NCBI RefSeq assembly: GCF_001424565.1
Contig: NZ_LMOL01000002.1
Location: 160,713-224,712 of the forward strand
Length of the DNA stretch: 64,000 nucleotides
Reading direction: 5' to 3'
Origin: Arthrobacter sp. Leaf141
GTDB taxonomy: Bacteria > Actinomycetota > Actinomycetes > Actinomycetales > Micrococcaceae
This document shows positions 8,016-17,231 of the stretch, piece by piece (within the stretch, counting starts at the first letter, position 1; the number at the start of each line of letters is the position of its first letter). The position numbers were made by a program, and so were the translations under genes. The notes beneath the pieces are model-generated. The model ran no database searches. It was not told where the DNA came from and saw nothing but the letters and a program-made list of their open reading frames with translations.

Positions 8016-11000
8016 GCTTTGGCCTCTACGGTGGTCCCGGCAGGAATGCTGCCGGTTTCTTCTTCGTCTTCGGCGGCCGCCATGGACCGTTCATCGAAGT
8101 GCTCGTCGATTTCGGCTCCGAGGCTGCGCAGCACGTCCAGGACCAGGCCCACCACCACGATGTAGACCCCGATGTCGAACAGCGTGGAGGTGACGAACTT
8201 GATGTCCCCGAAGACGGGCAGCCAGAACTCGACGATGGCGCTCTGGAAGACCTGGCCGCCGAGGAGCAGCGGGGCGATCCCCGACAGCGCGGCCACGGCA
8301 AGCCCGATTCCCAGCAGCCCGCCCGCGCTGACCGGGGTGGCTTCGCGGAGTTCGAAGCGGCCACCGGCGAGGTAGCGGATGGTCAGCGCCAGGCCGGCCA
8401 TCAGGCCGCCGGCGAATCCTCCGCCTGGAAGGTTGTGGCCTGCGAGCAGGAGGTAGAGGGAGAAGATGATCATCGAGTGGAAGACCAGCCGGGTGACCAC
8501 CTCGAAGATGATGGAGCGGCGTTCCGGGGCGAGGGTCCGGCCGGCCACGATCCAGGCATCCCGCGTAGCCGACGCAAACTTGCGGCTGATGGCCAGCGCG
8601 GCGGCTTCACGCGAACCCGGATCCACTCCGTGCCGCCGGCCCACGGTGCCTTCGGCCACGGAGGCGGACATCTGGATCTTGTCGCCGCGGCCGCGGACGA
8701 AGATCAGGCTGGCGACTCCGGTGGCTGCCAGCGCCAGGACGGTGATTTCGCCGAACGTGTCCCAGGCCCGGATGTCCACGAGTGTGACGTTGACGATGTT
8801 CAACCCGCCGCCGCCTTCATAGGCCAGCTGCGGGAACTGCAGCGAGACCGGTGTGGCGACGCGGGCGCCCATGGCGTAGATCGCGGCAAAGACCATTGTT
8901 GTGCCGAATGCCAGGCCGATGATGACGCGCGCCACCCGGTACTTGCCGCCCGTGCGGTCCCGCAGCTCGGCCGGCAGGCTGCGCATGGCCAGCACAAACG
9001 CGACCAGCACAATGGTTTCCACCAGCATCTGCGTCAGCGCCAGGTCCGGGGCGCTCTGCAGTGCGAACATCAGGGCGATGCCGTAGCCGGTCACGGACAC
9101 CATCAGCACCGCCAGGAAGCGCTTGTTGGCCTTGACGGCGGCCAGGGCGCCGATAACGATCACCGCGCCCACCACGATCTGGAGCGGGGAGCCCGGATCC
9201 ACCAGGTACAGGTTGTCCGGGAGGGCCTTGCCGGAGAGAAGCATCACCGTCAGGGGCAGTGCGAAGGCCACGCTGAGGATCACGGCAAGGTAGAAGTACA
9301 GCGAACCGCGCTGGGTCCGGCCGGTGATCCACACAGCGACGTCGTCCAGCGCACCGATGGTCAGCTGGTAGCCCCGGTCCCCGTCCACCCAGGCCGGGAC
9401 CAGGGACTGCAGCCGGGCCACAGCGTTGCGGCCGAAGTGCATGGCCAGGCCCAGCACGAAGGTGAGCGCCGTCAGGCCCAGTGCCGGGGTGAGTCCATGC
9501 CACAGCGCAAGGTGCCCTGCCTGCTCGGCGGGAGTGCCGGCGTCGGCCGCTGGTGAAGCGAAAAGGGCCGCGTACGGCTGGATCCACGCGTCCACCGGGA
9601 CGGGCCACAGCCCGTACCCGATGGTCAGGAGGCTGAGGATGGCCGGCGCCGCGAGGAACGCGGGGCTGATGGCCTTGAACGGGGTGGGTTCCACGCCGGG
9701 TTTGTTGGCGAAGGCGCCCCACATAAACCGGGCGCTGTAGGCGAAGGTCAGGACCGATCCCAGGACCAGCCCGGCCAGGACCACCATGCCCCACGGGCCT
9801 GCTTCGGGGTCGGCTGCGTGGTGCACAAAGGCTTCGAGGACCGACTCTTTGGCCACAAAGCCGGCCAGCAGCGGCACGCCGGCCATGGAGGCGGCGCCGA
9901 TGCCGGCCACCACGGCCAGGGCCCGGGAGGACCGGAAGACGCCGGAGAGTTTGCGCACGTCGCGGGTGCCGGACTGGTGGTCGATGATGCCCACCACCAG
10001 GAAGAGTGTCGCTTTGAACAGGCCATGCGCCAGCAGCATCGCCAGTCCGGCGAGGGCAGCGTCCGGCGTGCCGAGGCCCACCACCATGGTGAGGAAGCCG
10101 AGCTGGCTGACGGTTCCGTAGGCCAGGATGAGTTTGATGTCGGTTTGGCGCAGGGCGCGGTAGCCGCCCACCAGCATGGTGGCCAGGCCCAGGCCCAGCA
10201 CCACCGGCTGCCAGTACGCGGTCTCGGAGAAGCCGGGGGCCAACCGCGCCACGAGGTAGATGCCTGCCTTCACCATCGCCGCGGCGTGCAGGTACGCACT
10301 GACCGGGGTGGGCGCGGCCATGGCGCCGGGGAGCCAGAAGTGGAAGGGGACCAGCGCTGATTTGGTGATCGCACCTACCAGAACCAGGACGACGGCGGCG
10401 CTCACCAGGGTGCCGGAGCTGCCGGCGACGAGCTGGGGGGCCATGTCCATGATGGCCGAGATGCGGTAGGTCCCGGCCGTGTGGCCCAGCATGATCAGGC
10501 CCACCAGCATGGCGAGGCCGCCGGCTGTGGTGATCATCAGCGCCTGCAACGCCGACCTGCGGGCGGCGAGCCGGGTGCGGGCGAAACCGATCAGCAGGTA
10601 GGAAAGGATGGTGGTGAGTTCCCAGAAGATGAAGAGCAGGAGCAGGTCATCGGCCACCACCAGGCCGAACATGGCGCCGGCAAACGCGAGCAGCTGGGCG
10701 CCGAAGCCACCCAGGTCCTGGTCGTTTTTCCCGAAGTATTTGGCGCAGTACACCAGCACCAGGGCTCCCACGCCGAGGACCAGCAGCGACAGGATCCAGG
10801 CCAGCGGGTCCATCCGGAAGGCGAATTCGAGGTGCAGGCCCGGGATCCAGGGGTTCACCTCGGCGATGGCCCCGGCGTCCGAGTAGACGGGACCGTGCTG
10901 GAGCAGCAGCCAGACAAAGGAACCGGCGGGAACGGCCGCGAGTGCGTAGAACGCGTTCCGGCCCCAGGCCCTGAACATAAGCGGCGCCAGGACAGCCACC

Positions 11001-11029
11001 GTAAAGTGCACGGCAAGGACTGTAATCAC
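8012..11029 (-). CDS. mrpA: Fused monovalent cation/H+ antiporter subunits A and B
   Basis: About 1005 residues. The GTG at 11029 is preferred because GGAG lies 6 nt upstream; an alternative TTG at 11083 would add 18 residues without a binding site. Residues about 1-600 are a NuoL-like antiporter domain (PFHFWLPGAMAAPTPVSAYL; AAAMVKAGIYLVARL with its conserved Lys). Residues 600-700 hold the DUF4040-type MrpA C-terminal helices. From about residue 840 the chain is an MrpB domain (LVFHSMIIFSLYLLLAGHN, PGGGFAGGL). The A-B fusion replaces a separate mrpB gene, which is absent. It is first in a six-gene operon whose genes overlap by 4-11 bp. Confidence 0.94.
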   Translation of the reverse strand: MITVLAVHFTVAVLAPLMFRAWGRNAFYALAAVPAGSFVWLLLQHGPVYSDAGAIAEVNPWIPGLHLEFAFRMDPLAWILSLLVLGVGALVLVYCAKYFGKNDQDLGGFGAQLLAFAGAMFGLVVADDLLLLFIFWELTTILSYLLIGFARTRLAARRSALQALMITTAGGLAMLVGLIMLGHTAGTYRISAIMDMAPQLVAGSSGTLVSAAVVLVLVGAITKSALVPFHFWLPGAMAAPTPVSAYLHAAAMVKAGIYLVARLAPGFSETAYWQPVVLGLGLATMLVGGYRALRQTDIKLILAYGTVSQLGFLTMVVGLGTPDAALAGLAMLLAHGLFKATLFLVVGIIDHQSGTRDVRKLSGVFRSSRALAVVAGIGAASMAGVPLLAGFVAKESVLEAFVHHAADPEAGPWGMVVLAGLVLGSVLTFAYSARFMWGAFANKPGVEPTPFKAISPAFLAAPAILSLLTIGYGLWPVPVDAWIQPYAALFASPAADAGTPAEQAGHLALWHGLTPALGLTALTFVLGLAMHFGRNAVARLQSLVPAWVDGDRGYQLTIGALDDVAVWITGRTQRGSLYFYLAVILSVAFALPLTVMLLSGKALPDNLYLVDPGSPLQIVVGAVIVIGALAAVKANKRFLAVLMVSVTGYGIALMFALQSAPDLALTQMLVETIVLVAFVLAMRSLPAELRDRTGGKYRVARVIIGLAFGTTMVFAAIYAMGARVATPVSLQFPQLAYEGGGGLNIVNVTLVDIRAWDTFGEITVLALAATGVASLIFVRGRGDKIQMSASVAEGTVGRRHGVDPGSREAAALAISRKFASATRDAWIVAGRTLAPERRSIIFEVVTRLVFHSMIIFSLYLLLAGHNLPGGGFAGGLMAGLALTIRYLAGGRFELREATPVSAGGLLGIGLAVAALSGIAPLLLGGQVFQSAIVEFWLPVFGDIKFVTSTLFDIGVYIVVVGLVLDVLRSLGAEIDEHFDERSMAAAEDEEETGSIPAGTTVEAKA

Positions 11030-11208
11030 TGGTATCTCCGCAACGTCAGGAATTCGATTGTCAATGGTTGGAGCAGACGGCAAAAGTAAGGTTTGGGAGT
11101 GGCCAGTTTATCAAGGCCTGCGGGTTAGTCCTTAACATTGCGCCGTTGCGGGCGCATAATGCCCCGGCATCGCGGGGCTGCGTCCACCTGGTGTTCGCCA
11201 CGGGCGGA

Positions 11209-11214
11209 TACGAT
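11209..11214 (+). promoter_or_regulatory. -10 element for leaderless transcript of the UMF1-type MFS gene
   Basis: TACGAT is followed by exactly 6 nt and then the ATG at 11221. No Shine-Dalgarno sequence is present. This spacing would place the transcription start at the ATG. Confidence 0.5.
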
Positions 11215-11220
11215 GCAGCT

Positions 11221-12624
11221 ATGAACAGCGCCAGCGTGTCCGGGGCACCGCACCCGTCCTCGGAACTTGAAACCGGCAGCCAGGCTTCCAGCAGGGGCCG
11301 GATTGTGGCCTGGGCGGCCTGGGACTGGGGTTCCGCTGCCTTCAACGCGGTCATGACCACGTTTGTGTTCACCGTTTATCTCACCTCGGATGCGTTCGGC
11401 GGCGAGGACCGCGCCTCGGCGGTGCTGGGCGGTGCGCTGGCCATCGCGGGCCTCGCCATTGCCCTGCTGGCCCCCGTCACCGGGCAACGCTCTGATGCCG
11501 GCGGCAGGCGAAAGCTGTGGCTGGGGGTCAACACGGCCGCCGTGGCACTGCTCACCGGGCTGTGCTTTTTTGTCTTCCCCCAGCCCGGGTTCCTGATTCT
11601 GGGCGTCACCCTGATTGCGCTCGGCAACGTCTTTTTTGAGTTTGCCGGGGTCAACTACAACGCCATGCTCGCCCAGATCTCAACGCCGAAAAACATCGGC
11701 AAGGTCAGTGGATTCGGCTGGGCCTCGGGGTACCTGGGCGGCATCGTTGCACTGCTGATCGTGCTGCAGCTGTTCGTCCAGCCCAGCTTCGAGTGGTTTG
11801 GCTCCGCCACCGCGGACGGCCTGAACATCCGGCTGGTGGCCGTGTTCTCGGCGCTCTGGTTCCTCATTTTCGCTTTGCCTGTCCTCTTCGCCGTCCCCGA
11901 GGTGCCGGCAACGGCCGCGGCGGGGCGGCTGGGGTTCCTTGCCAGCTACGGGTTGCTGTTCCGGCGGATCAAGGCCATCTACGCCACCAGCCCGCACACC
12001 ATCTACTTCCTGCTCGCCAGCGCCGTGTTCCGCGACGGCCTGGCCGCCGTGTTCACCTTCGGCGGCATCATCGCCGCCGGCACCTTCGGGTTCGCATTGC
12101 CGCAGGTGATCTTCTTTGCCATCTTCGGCAACGTGGTGGCAGCCGCAGGGGCGGTACTCGGCGGCTTCCTCGACGACAGGGTGGGGCCCAAGGCCGTGAT
12201 CATCGGCTCCCTGGTGGGGCTCCTGGTTGCCGGCACGCTCATCCTGGTCCTGGGCAACGCCGACCATGTCTTCTTCGGCACGGCGTGGGCAGGCAGCACC
12301 ACCTTCTGGGTGTTCGGGCTGTTCCTCTGCCTCTTTGTGGGCCCTGCGCAGTCCTCGTCCCGCGCGTACCTGGCGCGGCTTGCCCCGCACGGGGAATCCG
12401 GCGAACTGTTTGGCCTGTACGCCACCACCGGCCGGGCCGTCAGCTTCCTGGCTCCGGCGCTGTTCACCCTGTGCATCGCCATCGCCACCCCGCTGGTCGC
12501 GGCCGGAGAGGCCCAGCGCTGGGGGATCCTTGGCATCATGGTGGTCCTGCTGGCCGGCCTGCTGGTACTGCTTCCCGTGAAATCGCCGGGCAAAGCGCCC
12601 ATCGCCGTGGTCCCGTCGTCCTGA
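11221..12624 (+). CDS. MFS transporter, UMF1/Atg22-like family
   Basis: A 467-residue membrane protein with about 12 helices. The motif AWAAWDWGSAAFNAVMTTFV (residues about 30-49) is characteristic of the UMF1 (Atg22-like) branch of the major facilitator superfamily. Later NYNAMLAQIS and GKVSGFGWASGYLGGI also fit the group. The 28 hydrophilic N-terminal residues are cytosolic. Yeast Atg22 exports amino acids from vacuoles; bacterial UMF1 members are mostly uncharacterised, so the substrate is unknown. The gene is divergent from the Mrp operon and has its own leaderless-type promoter. Confidence 0.85.
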   Translation: MNSASVSGAPHPSSELETGSQASSRGRIVAWAAWDWGSAAFNAVMTTFVFTVYLTSDAFGGEDRASAVLGGALAIAGLAIALLAPVTGQRSDAGGRRKLWLGVNTAAVALLTGLCFFVFPQPGFLILGVTLIALGNVFFEFAGVNYNAMLAQISTPKNIGKVSGFGWASGYLGGIVALLIVLQLFVQPSFEWFGSATADGLNIRLVAVFSALWFLIFALPVLFAVPEVPATAAAGRLGFLASYGLLFRRIKAIYATSPHTIYFLLASAVFRDGLAAVFTFGGIIAAGTFGFALPQVIFFAIFGNVVAAAGAVLGGFLDDRVGPKAVIIGSLVGLLVAGTLILVLGNADHVFFGTAWAGSTTFWVFGLFLCLFVGPAQSSSRAYLARLAPHGESGELFGLYATTGRAVSFLAPALFTLCIAIATPLVAAGEAQRWGILGIMVVLLAGLLVLLPVKSPGKAPIAVVPSS

Positions 12625-12643
12625 CGCATCTCCGAACCAGCCC

Positions 12644-12689
12644 TTGACGGCATTACGTTATCGATCACATAATAAAGGTGATCGATAAC
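12644..12689 (+). promoter_or_regulatory. Promoter and paired operator of the Gfo/Idh - PmoA - cupin operon
   Basis: A -35 TTGACG (12644-12649) and -10 CATAAT (12668-12673) are 18 nt apart. GTTATCGATCAC (12657-12668) is repeated as its exact reverse complement GTGATCGATAAC (12678-12689) after 9 nt. Each arm contains the palindrome ATCGAT. The left arm covers the spacer and -10, and the right arm the start of transcription, so a bound repressor (LacI- or GntR-like) would block initiation. Confidence 0.75.
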
Positions 12690-12719
12690 ATTCTGCTTTA
12701 ATGACGAGGAGTTCCGCCC

Positions 12720-13820
12720 ATGACACCACCCCTTCCCCGCCCCCGGGCGGGAATAGTCGGCACGGGCGGGATCGCCAACGCCCATGCTGAAGCACTGCTG
12801 GCGGGGGGCGCCGAACTGGCGGTGGCAGTGGACATCGATGCCGGCCGCGCCGCGGCCTTTGCCGAAAAGTGGGGCATCAACGCCACTGCCCCGACCCTCG
12901 CTGACGCCGCCGCCGCCGGCCTGGACCTGGTGGCAATCTGCACGCCGCCGTCGTCGCACGCCCCCCTGGCACTGGAAGCCCTGGCGCTGGGCTTGAACGT
13001 GGTCCTGGAAAAGCCGCCGGCGCTGTCGCTGCGGCAGATGGAGGAACTTGAGGCTGCGGCGCGGGCCTCGGGCCGGCAGGTCAGCTGCATCTTCCAGCAC
13101 CGGTTCGGCTCCGGCGCCAGGAAACTTGCGGCCCTGCAGGAGAGCGGCGCCCTGGGCAGCCCGCTGACCGGATACTGCAACACGCTGTGGTTCCGGGACC
13201 AGGACTACTTTGATGTGCCGTGGCGCGGTAAGTGGGATGTTGAAGGCGGCGGGCCCACCATGGGGCACGGCATCCACCAGTTCGACCTGCTCCTCCACCT
13301 GTGGGGGCCGTGGCAGGAAGTCACGGCATTTGCCGGCCGGCTGGCCCGGCGCACGGAAACCGAGGACGTTTCCACCGCAATTGTCCGGTTTGAATCCGGC
13401 GCGCTGAGCACGGTCATCAACTCCGTCATCTCCCCGCGGGAGACCTCGCAGCTGCGGTTGGACTACGAAAACGCCACTGTTGAACTGGAGCACCTCTACG
13501 GCTACGACGACGCGCACTGGCGTTTCACGCCCGCGCCGGGCAAGGAGCACCTTGCCGCAGCGTGGGCCGACGGCCAGCCGGTGACCCCCAGCGGACACGC
13601 CGCCCAGTACGCGCACATCGTCGCTGCACTCAGTGCGGGCACTCCGCTGCCCGTACCACCGGCCGATGCATACCGCACCATGGAACTCGCCGCCGCCATC
13701 TACGCGTCCGCCATCGGCGGCAGCACCGTTCGACGCGGCGAAATCACGGACGGAAACCCGTTCTTCGACCGCGCCGACGGCAACCTCGAACCCTGGAAAC
13801 TTGAAAAGAGCACCGCATGA
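12720..13820 (+). CDS. Gfo/Idh/MocA family NAD(P)-dependent oxidoreductase
   Basis: A 366-residue protein with GAGGAG 8 nt before the ATG. The N-terminal Rossmann fold shows GIVGTGGIANAHAEAL (residues 11-26) and the family signature EKPPALS (97-103), whose Lys is catalytic in relatives. The C-terminal half holds MGHGIHQFDLLLHLWG, with a conserved His. Family members oxidise or epimerise sugars, inositols and related hydroxy compounds. It heads an operon with a PmoA protein and a cupin (4-bp overlaps), a common pairing for catabolism of an unidentified sugar or sugar acid. The inverted operator upstream indicates inducible expression. Confidence 0.88.
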   Translation: MTPPLPRPRAGIVGTGGIANAHAEALLAGGAELAVAVDIDAGRAAAFAEKWGINATAPTLADAAAAGLDLVAICTPPSSHAPLALEALALGLNVVLEKPPALSLRQMEELEAAARASGRQVSCIFQHRFGSGARKLAALQESGALGSPLTGYCNTLWFRDQDYFDVPWRGKWDVEGGGPTMGHGIHQFDLLLHLWGPWQEVTAFAGRLARRTETEDVSTAIVRFESGALSTVINSVISPRETSQLRLDYENATVELEHLYGYDDAHWRFTPAPGKEHLAAAWADGQPVTPSGHAAQYAHIVAALSAGTPLPVPPADAYRTMELAAAIYASAIGGSTVRRGEITDGNPFFDRADGNLEPWKLEKSTA

Positions 13821-14761
13821 GCACCTCCGCCAGCCCGTTCTCGTGGACTGACGACGGCGCCGCCGTCGAACTTTCCCTCGACGGCGTCCAGGTCCTGACC
13901 TACACCTACGCGGCGGACGACCCGCAGGTGGAGTCCCCGCGCCCCTACTTCCACCCTGTACGGACCCCCGCCGGGGATGTGGTGACGGCGTACCGTCCGC
14001 ACGACCACACCTGGCACAAGGGCATCGCCTGGTCCCTGCCGCACCTGGGGCCCGACAATTTCTGGGGCGGGCCCAGTTACCGGCGCGGCAAGGACTACCA
14101 GTGGCTGCCCAACAACGGAGCCATGCGGCACCGGGGGCCGGCCGCCGTGACGGACGACGGCCGGACGTTCCGTTTTGCCCACACCCTGGACTGGATCACG
14201 CAGCAGGACATCATGGTGGTGGCGGAGGAGCGTTCCTTCCACGTGGTGCCCGGCCCTGACAGCAGCTACACCCTGGTGTTTGCCACGGCCATGACAAATG
14301 TTTCCGGGGCCGATATCCAGATTGGCTCCCCCACCACAGAAGGCCGCGACAACGCCGGTTATGGTGGGCTGTTCTGGCGGGGGCCCCGGGCATTTGCCGG
14401 CGGCACCATCCTGGCTCCCGGCGGCGCCACCGGAGAGGAACTGCGCGGCAAGCGCGCACCGTGGCTCTCCTTTGTGGGCCAGCACGACGAAACCTGCCGC
14501 TACTCCACCCTGGTCATGGTGGACGATCCGGCCGCCGGAAACCCCCAGCCCGAATGGTTTGCCCGGTCCGAGCCGTTCGCCTGCATGGGGCCGGCCCCGT
14601 TCTTCAGCACCGAGGTCCTGTTCGCCGCCGGCGCCACGCTGCACTTCCGCCACGCAGTGGTGATCGCCGATGGCCAGTCGGACGCCGGCCGGATTGAAGC
14701 CCTGGCCGGAACCGCGCTGGAGGCCCTGGCCGCCGGCTCAGCCGTGGGGGCGGACCGGTGA
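13817..14761 (+). CDS. PmoA family protein (DUF6807)
   Basis: A 314-residue soluble protein starting 4 bp inside the previous gene. Conserved segments RPYFHPVRTPAGDVVT, RPHDHTWHKGIAWSLPHLG and NFWGGPSY near residues 35-90 match the PmoA family (named from an adjacent methane-oxidation context; it is not the monooxygenase subunit). The His-rich HDHTWHKG motif may bind metal. These proteins nearly always sit beside Gfo/Idh/MocA dehydrogenases, as here. The biochemical role is not established; a carbohydrate-binding or hydrolytic function in the same pathway is likely. Confidence 0.85.
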   Translation: MSTSASPFSWTDDGAAVELSLDGVQVLTYTYAADDPQVESPRPYFHPVRTPAGDVVTAYRPHDHTWHKGIAWSLPHLGPDNFWGGPSYRRGKDYQWLPNNGAMRHRGPAAVTDDGRTFRFAHTLDWITQQDIMVVAEERSFHVVPGPDSSYTLVFATAMTNVSGADIQIGSPTTEGRDNAGYGGLFWRGPRAFAGGTILAPGGATGEELRGKRAPWLSFVGQHDETCRYSTLVMVDDPAAGNPQPEWFARSEPFACMGPAPFFSTEVLFAAGATLHFRHAVVIADGQSDAGRIEALAGTALEALAAGSAVGADR

Positions 14762-15492
14762 CCCGGCCGCCGGTTCCAGGGTTTCCAGGCGGCACGGCCG
14801 TGACCGGCCTCCGCGTCTACGACTGGGAGGCGGCGGATGGGTTATGCGGCGGCTCACCCCACCTGCACACCGTTTCCGCCGAGGCATACCTGGTCACGGC
14901 AGGCTCGGGGGCGGTCCATACCCTGACCATGGCCGGCGCTGAAGAGCACGTCCTGGAACCGGGTTCCCTGTTGTGGTTCAGCCCCGGCACCGTGCACCGC
15001 CTGGTCAACCCGGATGGCCTCACCCTGACCGTCATCATGTCCAACGCCGGACTGCCCGAGGCCGGCGACTCTGTGCTGACCTTTCCGCGCCGGATCCTCG
15101 AGGATCCGGAGCTGTATGCCGCAGCCGCGGCCCTGCCCGCGGGCGCTGCAGACTCCGCGGTGGCCGCCGCAGCCCGGCGGCGGCGGGACCTCGCCCTGGA
15201 AGGGTACGCCGAACTGCATACATCGGTGCGGCGCGATGGACCGGCGGCCCTGACGGCCTTCCACCACCTCGCGGCAGCACTGGTGCGCCCCAAAGTGGCC
15301 CAGTGGACAAAAATCTGGGAAGACACGGTGCGCCGGCAGGTGGAGGCAACCGGGCAGGCGCTGGCAGACCTGGCTGCGGGCTCCGCTGCGCCGCTCTCCG
15401 GTTCCGCCGTGGCCACCGCCCGGCAGCGCCCGGAGGAGGGGTACGGCATGTGCGGCCGGCTGACCACGTGGGCGGATTCCCGGCAGTCCTGA
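14758..15492 (+). CDS. Cupin-domain protein, third gene of the sugar operon
   Basis: A 244-residue protein overlapping the preceding stop by 4 bp. The N-terminal half is a cupin: SPHLHTVSAEAYLVTAGSG (residues about 38-56) matches cupin motif 1 with an HxH pair, and PGSLLWFSPGTVHRLVN (about 66-82) matches motif 2 with its His. The C-terminal 140 residues are helical, Ala/Arg-rich and lack an obvious DNA-binding motif, so I do not call it an AraC regulator. It could be a sugar isomerase-like enzyme or a sensor for the operon's substrate. Confidence 0.75.
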   Translation: MTRPPVPGFPGGTAVTGLRVYDWEAADGLCGGSPHLHTVSAEAYLVTAGSGAVHTLTMAGAEEHVLEPGSLLWFSPGTVHRLVNPDGLTLTVIMSNAGLPEAGDSVLTFPRRILEDPELYAAAAALPAGAADSAVAAAARRRRDLALEGYAELHTSVRRDGPAALTAFHHLAAALVRPKVAQWTKIWEDTVRRQVEATGQALADLAAGSAAPLSGSAVATARQRPEEGYGMCGRLTTWADSRQS

Positions 15493-15520
15493 ATCCACCC
15501 CACAAGGGGCCGGCGCAGAC

Positions 15521-15526
15521 TAGGCT
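15521..15526 (+). promoter_or_regulatory. -10 element for leaderless transcript of the khtT-like gene
   Basis: TAGGCT is followed by 6 nt and the ATG at 15533, with no Shine-Dalgarno sequence. This matches the leaderless arrangement seen at several other starts in the window. Confidence 0.5.
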
Positions 15527-15532
15527 GGACGC

Positions 15533-16015
15533 ATGAATGTGGATGAGACAGACCTTCCCGGCCTTGGCCGACGGAAGGATTTCATGACGGCGACAGGACG
15601 CCGGATCGGTGTCGTTGAGCTGCGCGAGGGGCAAACCGAACTCATCGTTTCCACCTGGGACGATCCGGATACCTGCCAGGCCTCAATCCCGCTGACCGGC
15701 GACGAGGCCGCCACCCTGGGAAACCTCCTGGGCGGGCAGCACCTGGCCATGAAACTGACGGAAGAGCACAAGGACATTCCCGGGATCGTCACGCGGCAGT
15801 TCTCCATTACGCCGGGCTCCCCCTTCCAGAACCAACCCATGGGAAAAGCGTGCATCCGAACGCGGTGCGGCGTATCCATCGTTGCCATCATGCGGGAGGG
15901 CGAAGTCCTGCCCTCCCCCGGCCCGGATGCCATCCTCCACACCGGTGACCTGCTGGTGGCTGTCGGAACCCAGGAAGGCCTTGACTCCGCGGCCAATATC
16001 CTGCGCAACGGCTGA
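15533..16015 (+). CDS. khtT: K+/H+ antiporter regulatory subunit, TrkA-C domain (KhtT-like)
   Basis: A 160-residue soluble protein. Residues about 1-70 form the N-terminal KhtT-type region (MNVDETDLPGLGRRKDFMTA...). Residues 80-158 are a TrkA-C (RCK-C) domain, with the QLTL-like start, the GVSIVAIMREGEVLPSPGPDAILHTGD segment split over two strands, and LVAVGTQEGL. In Bacillus, KhtT gates the K+/H+ antiporter KhtU in response to nucleotides such as c-di-AMP. The next gene, 5 bp downstream, is the matching antiporter, so the pair is a two-gene operon. Confidence 0.87.
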   Translation: MNVDETDLPGLGRRKDFMTATGRRIGVVELREGQTELIVSTWDDPDTCQASIPLTGDEAATLGNLLGGQHLAMKLTEEHKDIPGIVTRQFSITPGSPFQNQPMGKACIRTRCGVSIVAIMREGEVLPSPGPDAILHTGDLLVAVGTQEGLDSAANILRNG

Positions 16016-16020
16016 TCCCG

Positions 16021-17202
16021 GTGGACCCGCTGGCCCTGACCCTCATTGAACTGGGGGCCGTTGTGTTCTGCCTGGGCCTGCTGGCCCGGCTGGCCGGACG
16101 GATCGGAATGTCACCCATCCCGCTGTACCTCTTGGGCGGCCTCGCCTTCGGTGCCGGCGGCGTCATCAAACTCGACGGCATGCACGAGTTCGCCCACCTT
16201 TCCGGCGAAATCGGCGTGATCCTGCTGCTGCTTATGCTCGGACTGGAATATACGGCGGCCGAGCTTTTCACCGGCCTGCGCAGGTCCTGGCAGGCCGGCG
16301 TCCTTGACCTGGTCCTGAACTTCCTGCCGGGCGCCGCCTTGGCCCTGCTGCTGGGGTGGGGCGGCGTAGGCGCCATGGTGATGGGCGGCGTCACCTACAT
16401 CTCCTCGTCCGGCATCGCCGCCAAGGTGATCACTGACCTGGGCCGGCTGGGCAACCGCGAGACGCCGGTGGTGCTGTCCATCCTGGTGTTCGAGGACCTG
16501 GCCATGGCCGTGTACCTGCCCATCCTGACCGCCACCCTGGCTGGCGTCAGCTTCCTGGGCGGCCTGACCACCGTGGGCATCGCCCTGGCGGTGGTCACCT
16601 TCGTCCTTGTGGTGGCGCTGCGCCACGGGCACCACGTATCCAAGGCGGTGCACAGCGAGAACTCCGAGGTGTTCCTGCTCAACGTGCTGGGGGCCGCGCT
16701 GCTGGTGGCCGGCGTCGCCTCGGCCATGCAGGTTTCCGCGGCGGTGGGCGCCTTTATGCTGGGCATCGCCATCTCCGGAGCCACCGCCCATAACGCCACC
16801 CGGATCCTTGAGCCGCTCCGGGACCTGTTTGCCGCCATCTTCTTTGTGGCCTTCGGGCTGAACACCGATCCCACGTCCATCCCGCCGGTGCTGGGATGGG
16901 CGCTGGCGCTGGCACTTGTCACCGCAGCCACCAAGATGGTCACCGGCATCTGGGCAGCCAAAAGGGCGGGCATCGCCCGGCCCGGCCGGTTCCGGGCCGG
17001 GGCAGCCCTTATTGCCCGTGGTGAGTTCTCCATCGTCATCGCCGGGCTCGCGGTCACTTCAGGCGCCGTCCCGGACGAGCTCGCGGCCCTGGCCACCGCG
17101 TATGTGCTGATCATGGCCGTGGTGGGACCGCTGGCCGCCCGCTTTGTGGAACCTTTGATGAAGGCCATCCTGGGCGGTCCCCGCGTCGCCGCCAAGGCGT
17201 AG
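16021..17202 (+). CDS. khtU: Monovalent cation:proton antiporter, CPA2 family (KhtU-like)
   Basis: A 393-residue membrane protein with about 12-13 helices starting at GTG, 5 bp after khtT. It has the CPA2 core: GGLAFGAGGVIKLDGMHEFA near residue 40, LLLLMLGLEYTAAEL (about 70-85), SSSGIAAKVITDLGRL (about 131-146) and GRFRAGAALIARGEFSIVIAG (about 322-342) with the conserved Arg-Gly-Glu. No C-terminal TrkA-N domain is attached; regulation comes from the separate KhtT-like subunit. It should expel K+ (or Na+) in exchange for H+ under alkaline or high-K+ conditions. Confidence 0.88.
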   Translation: MDPLALTLIELGAVVFCLGLLARLAGRIGMSPIPLYLLGGLAFGAGGVIKLDGMHEFAHLSGEIGVILLLLMLGLEYTAAELFTGLRRSWQAGVLDLVLNFLPGAALALLLGWGGVGAMVMGGVTYISSSGIAAKVITDLGRLGNRETPVVLSILVFEDLAMAVYLPILTATLAGVSFLGGLTTVGIALAVVTFVLVVALRHGHHVSKAVHSENSEVFLLNVLGAALLVAGVASAMQVSAAVGAFMLGIAISGATAHNATRILEPLRDLFAAIFFVAFGLNTDPTSIPPVLGWALALALVTAATKMVTGIWAAKRAGIARPGRFRAGAALIARGEFSIVIAGLAVTSGAVPDELAALATAYVLIMAVVGPLAARFVEPLMKAILGGPRVAAKA

Positions 17203-17231
17203 CGGAAGCCGGCGCCGGACCCGGCCGGGTC

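Noticed and set aside
8099-9556. Plus-strand frame of nearly 500 codons inside mrpA
   Set aside because: The His/Gln/Gly-rich product is typical of antisense reading of membrane-protein genes; no start signal.
11030-11083. TTG start at 11083 for mrpA
   Set aside because: It lacks a ribosome-binding site, whereas the GTG at 11029 has GGAG 6 nt upstream and begins directly with the first membrane helix.
14758-15492. AraC-type regulator call for the cupin protein
   Set aside because: Although AraC proteins often begin with a cupin, the C-terminal half shows no recognisable helix-turn-helix pair, so a regulator call is not supported.
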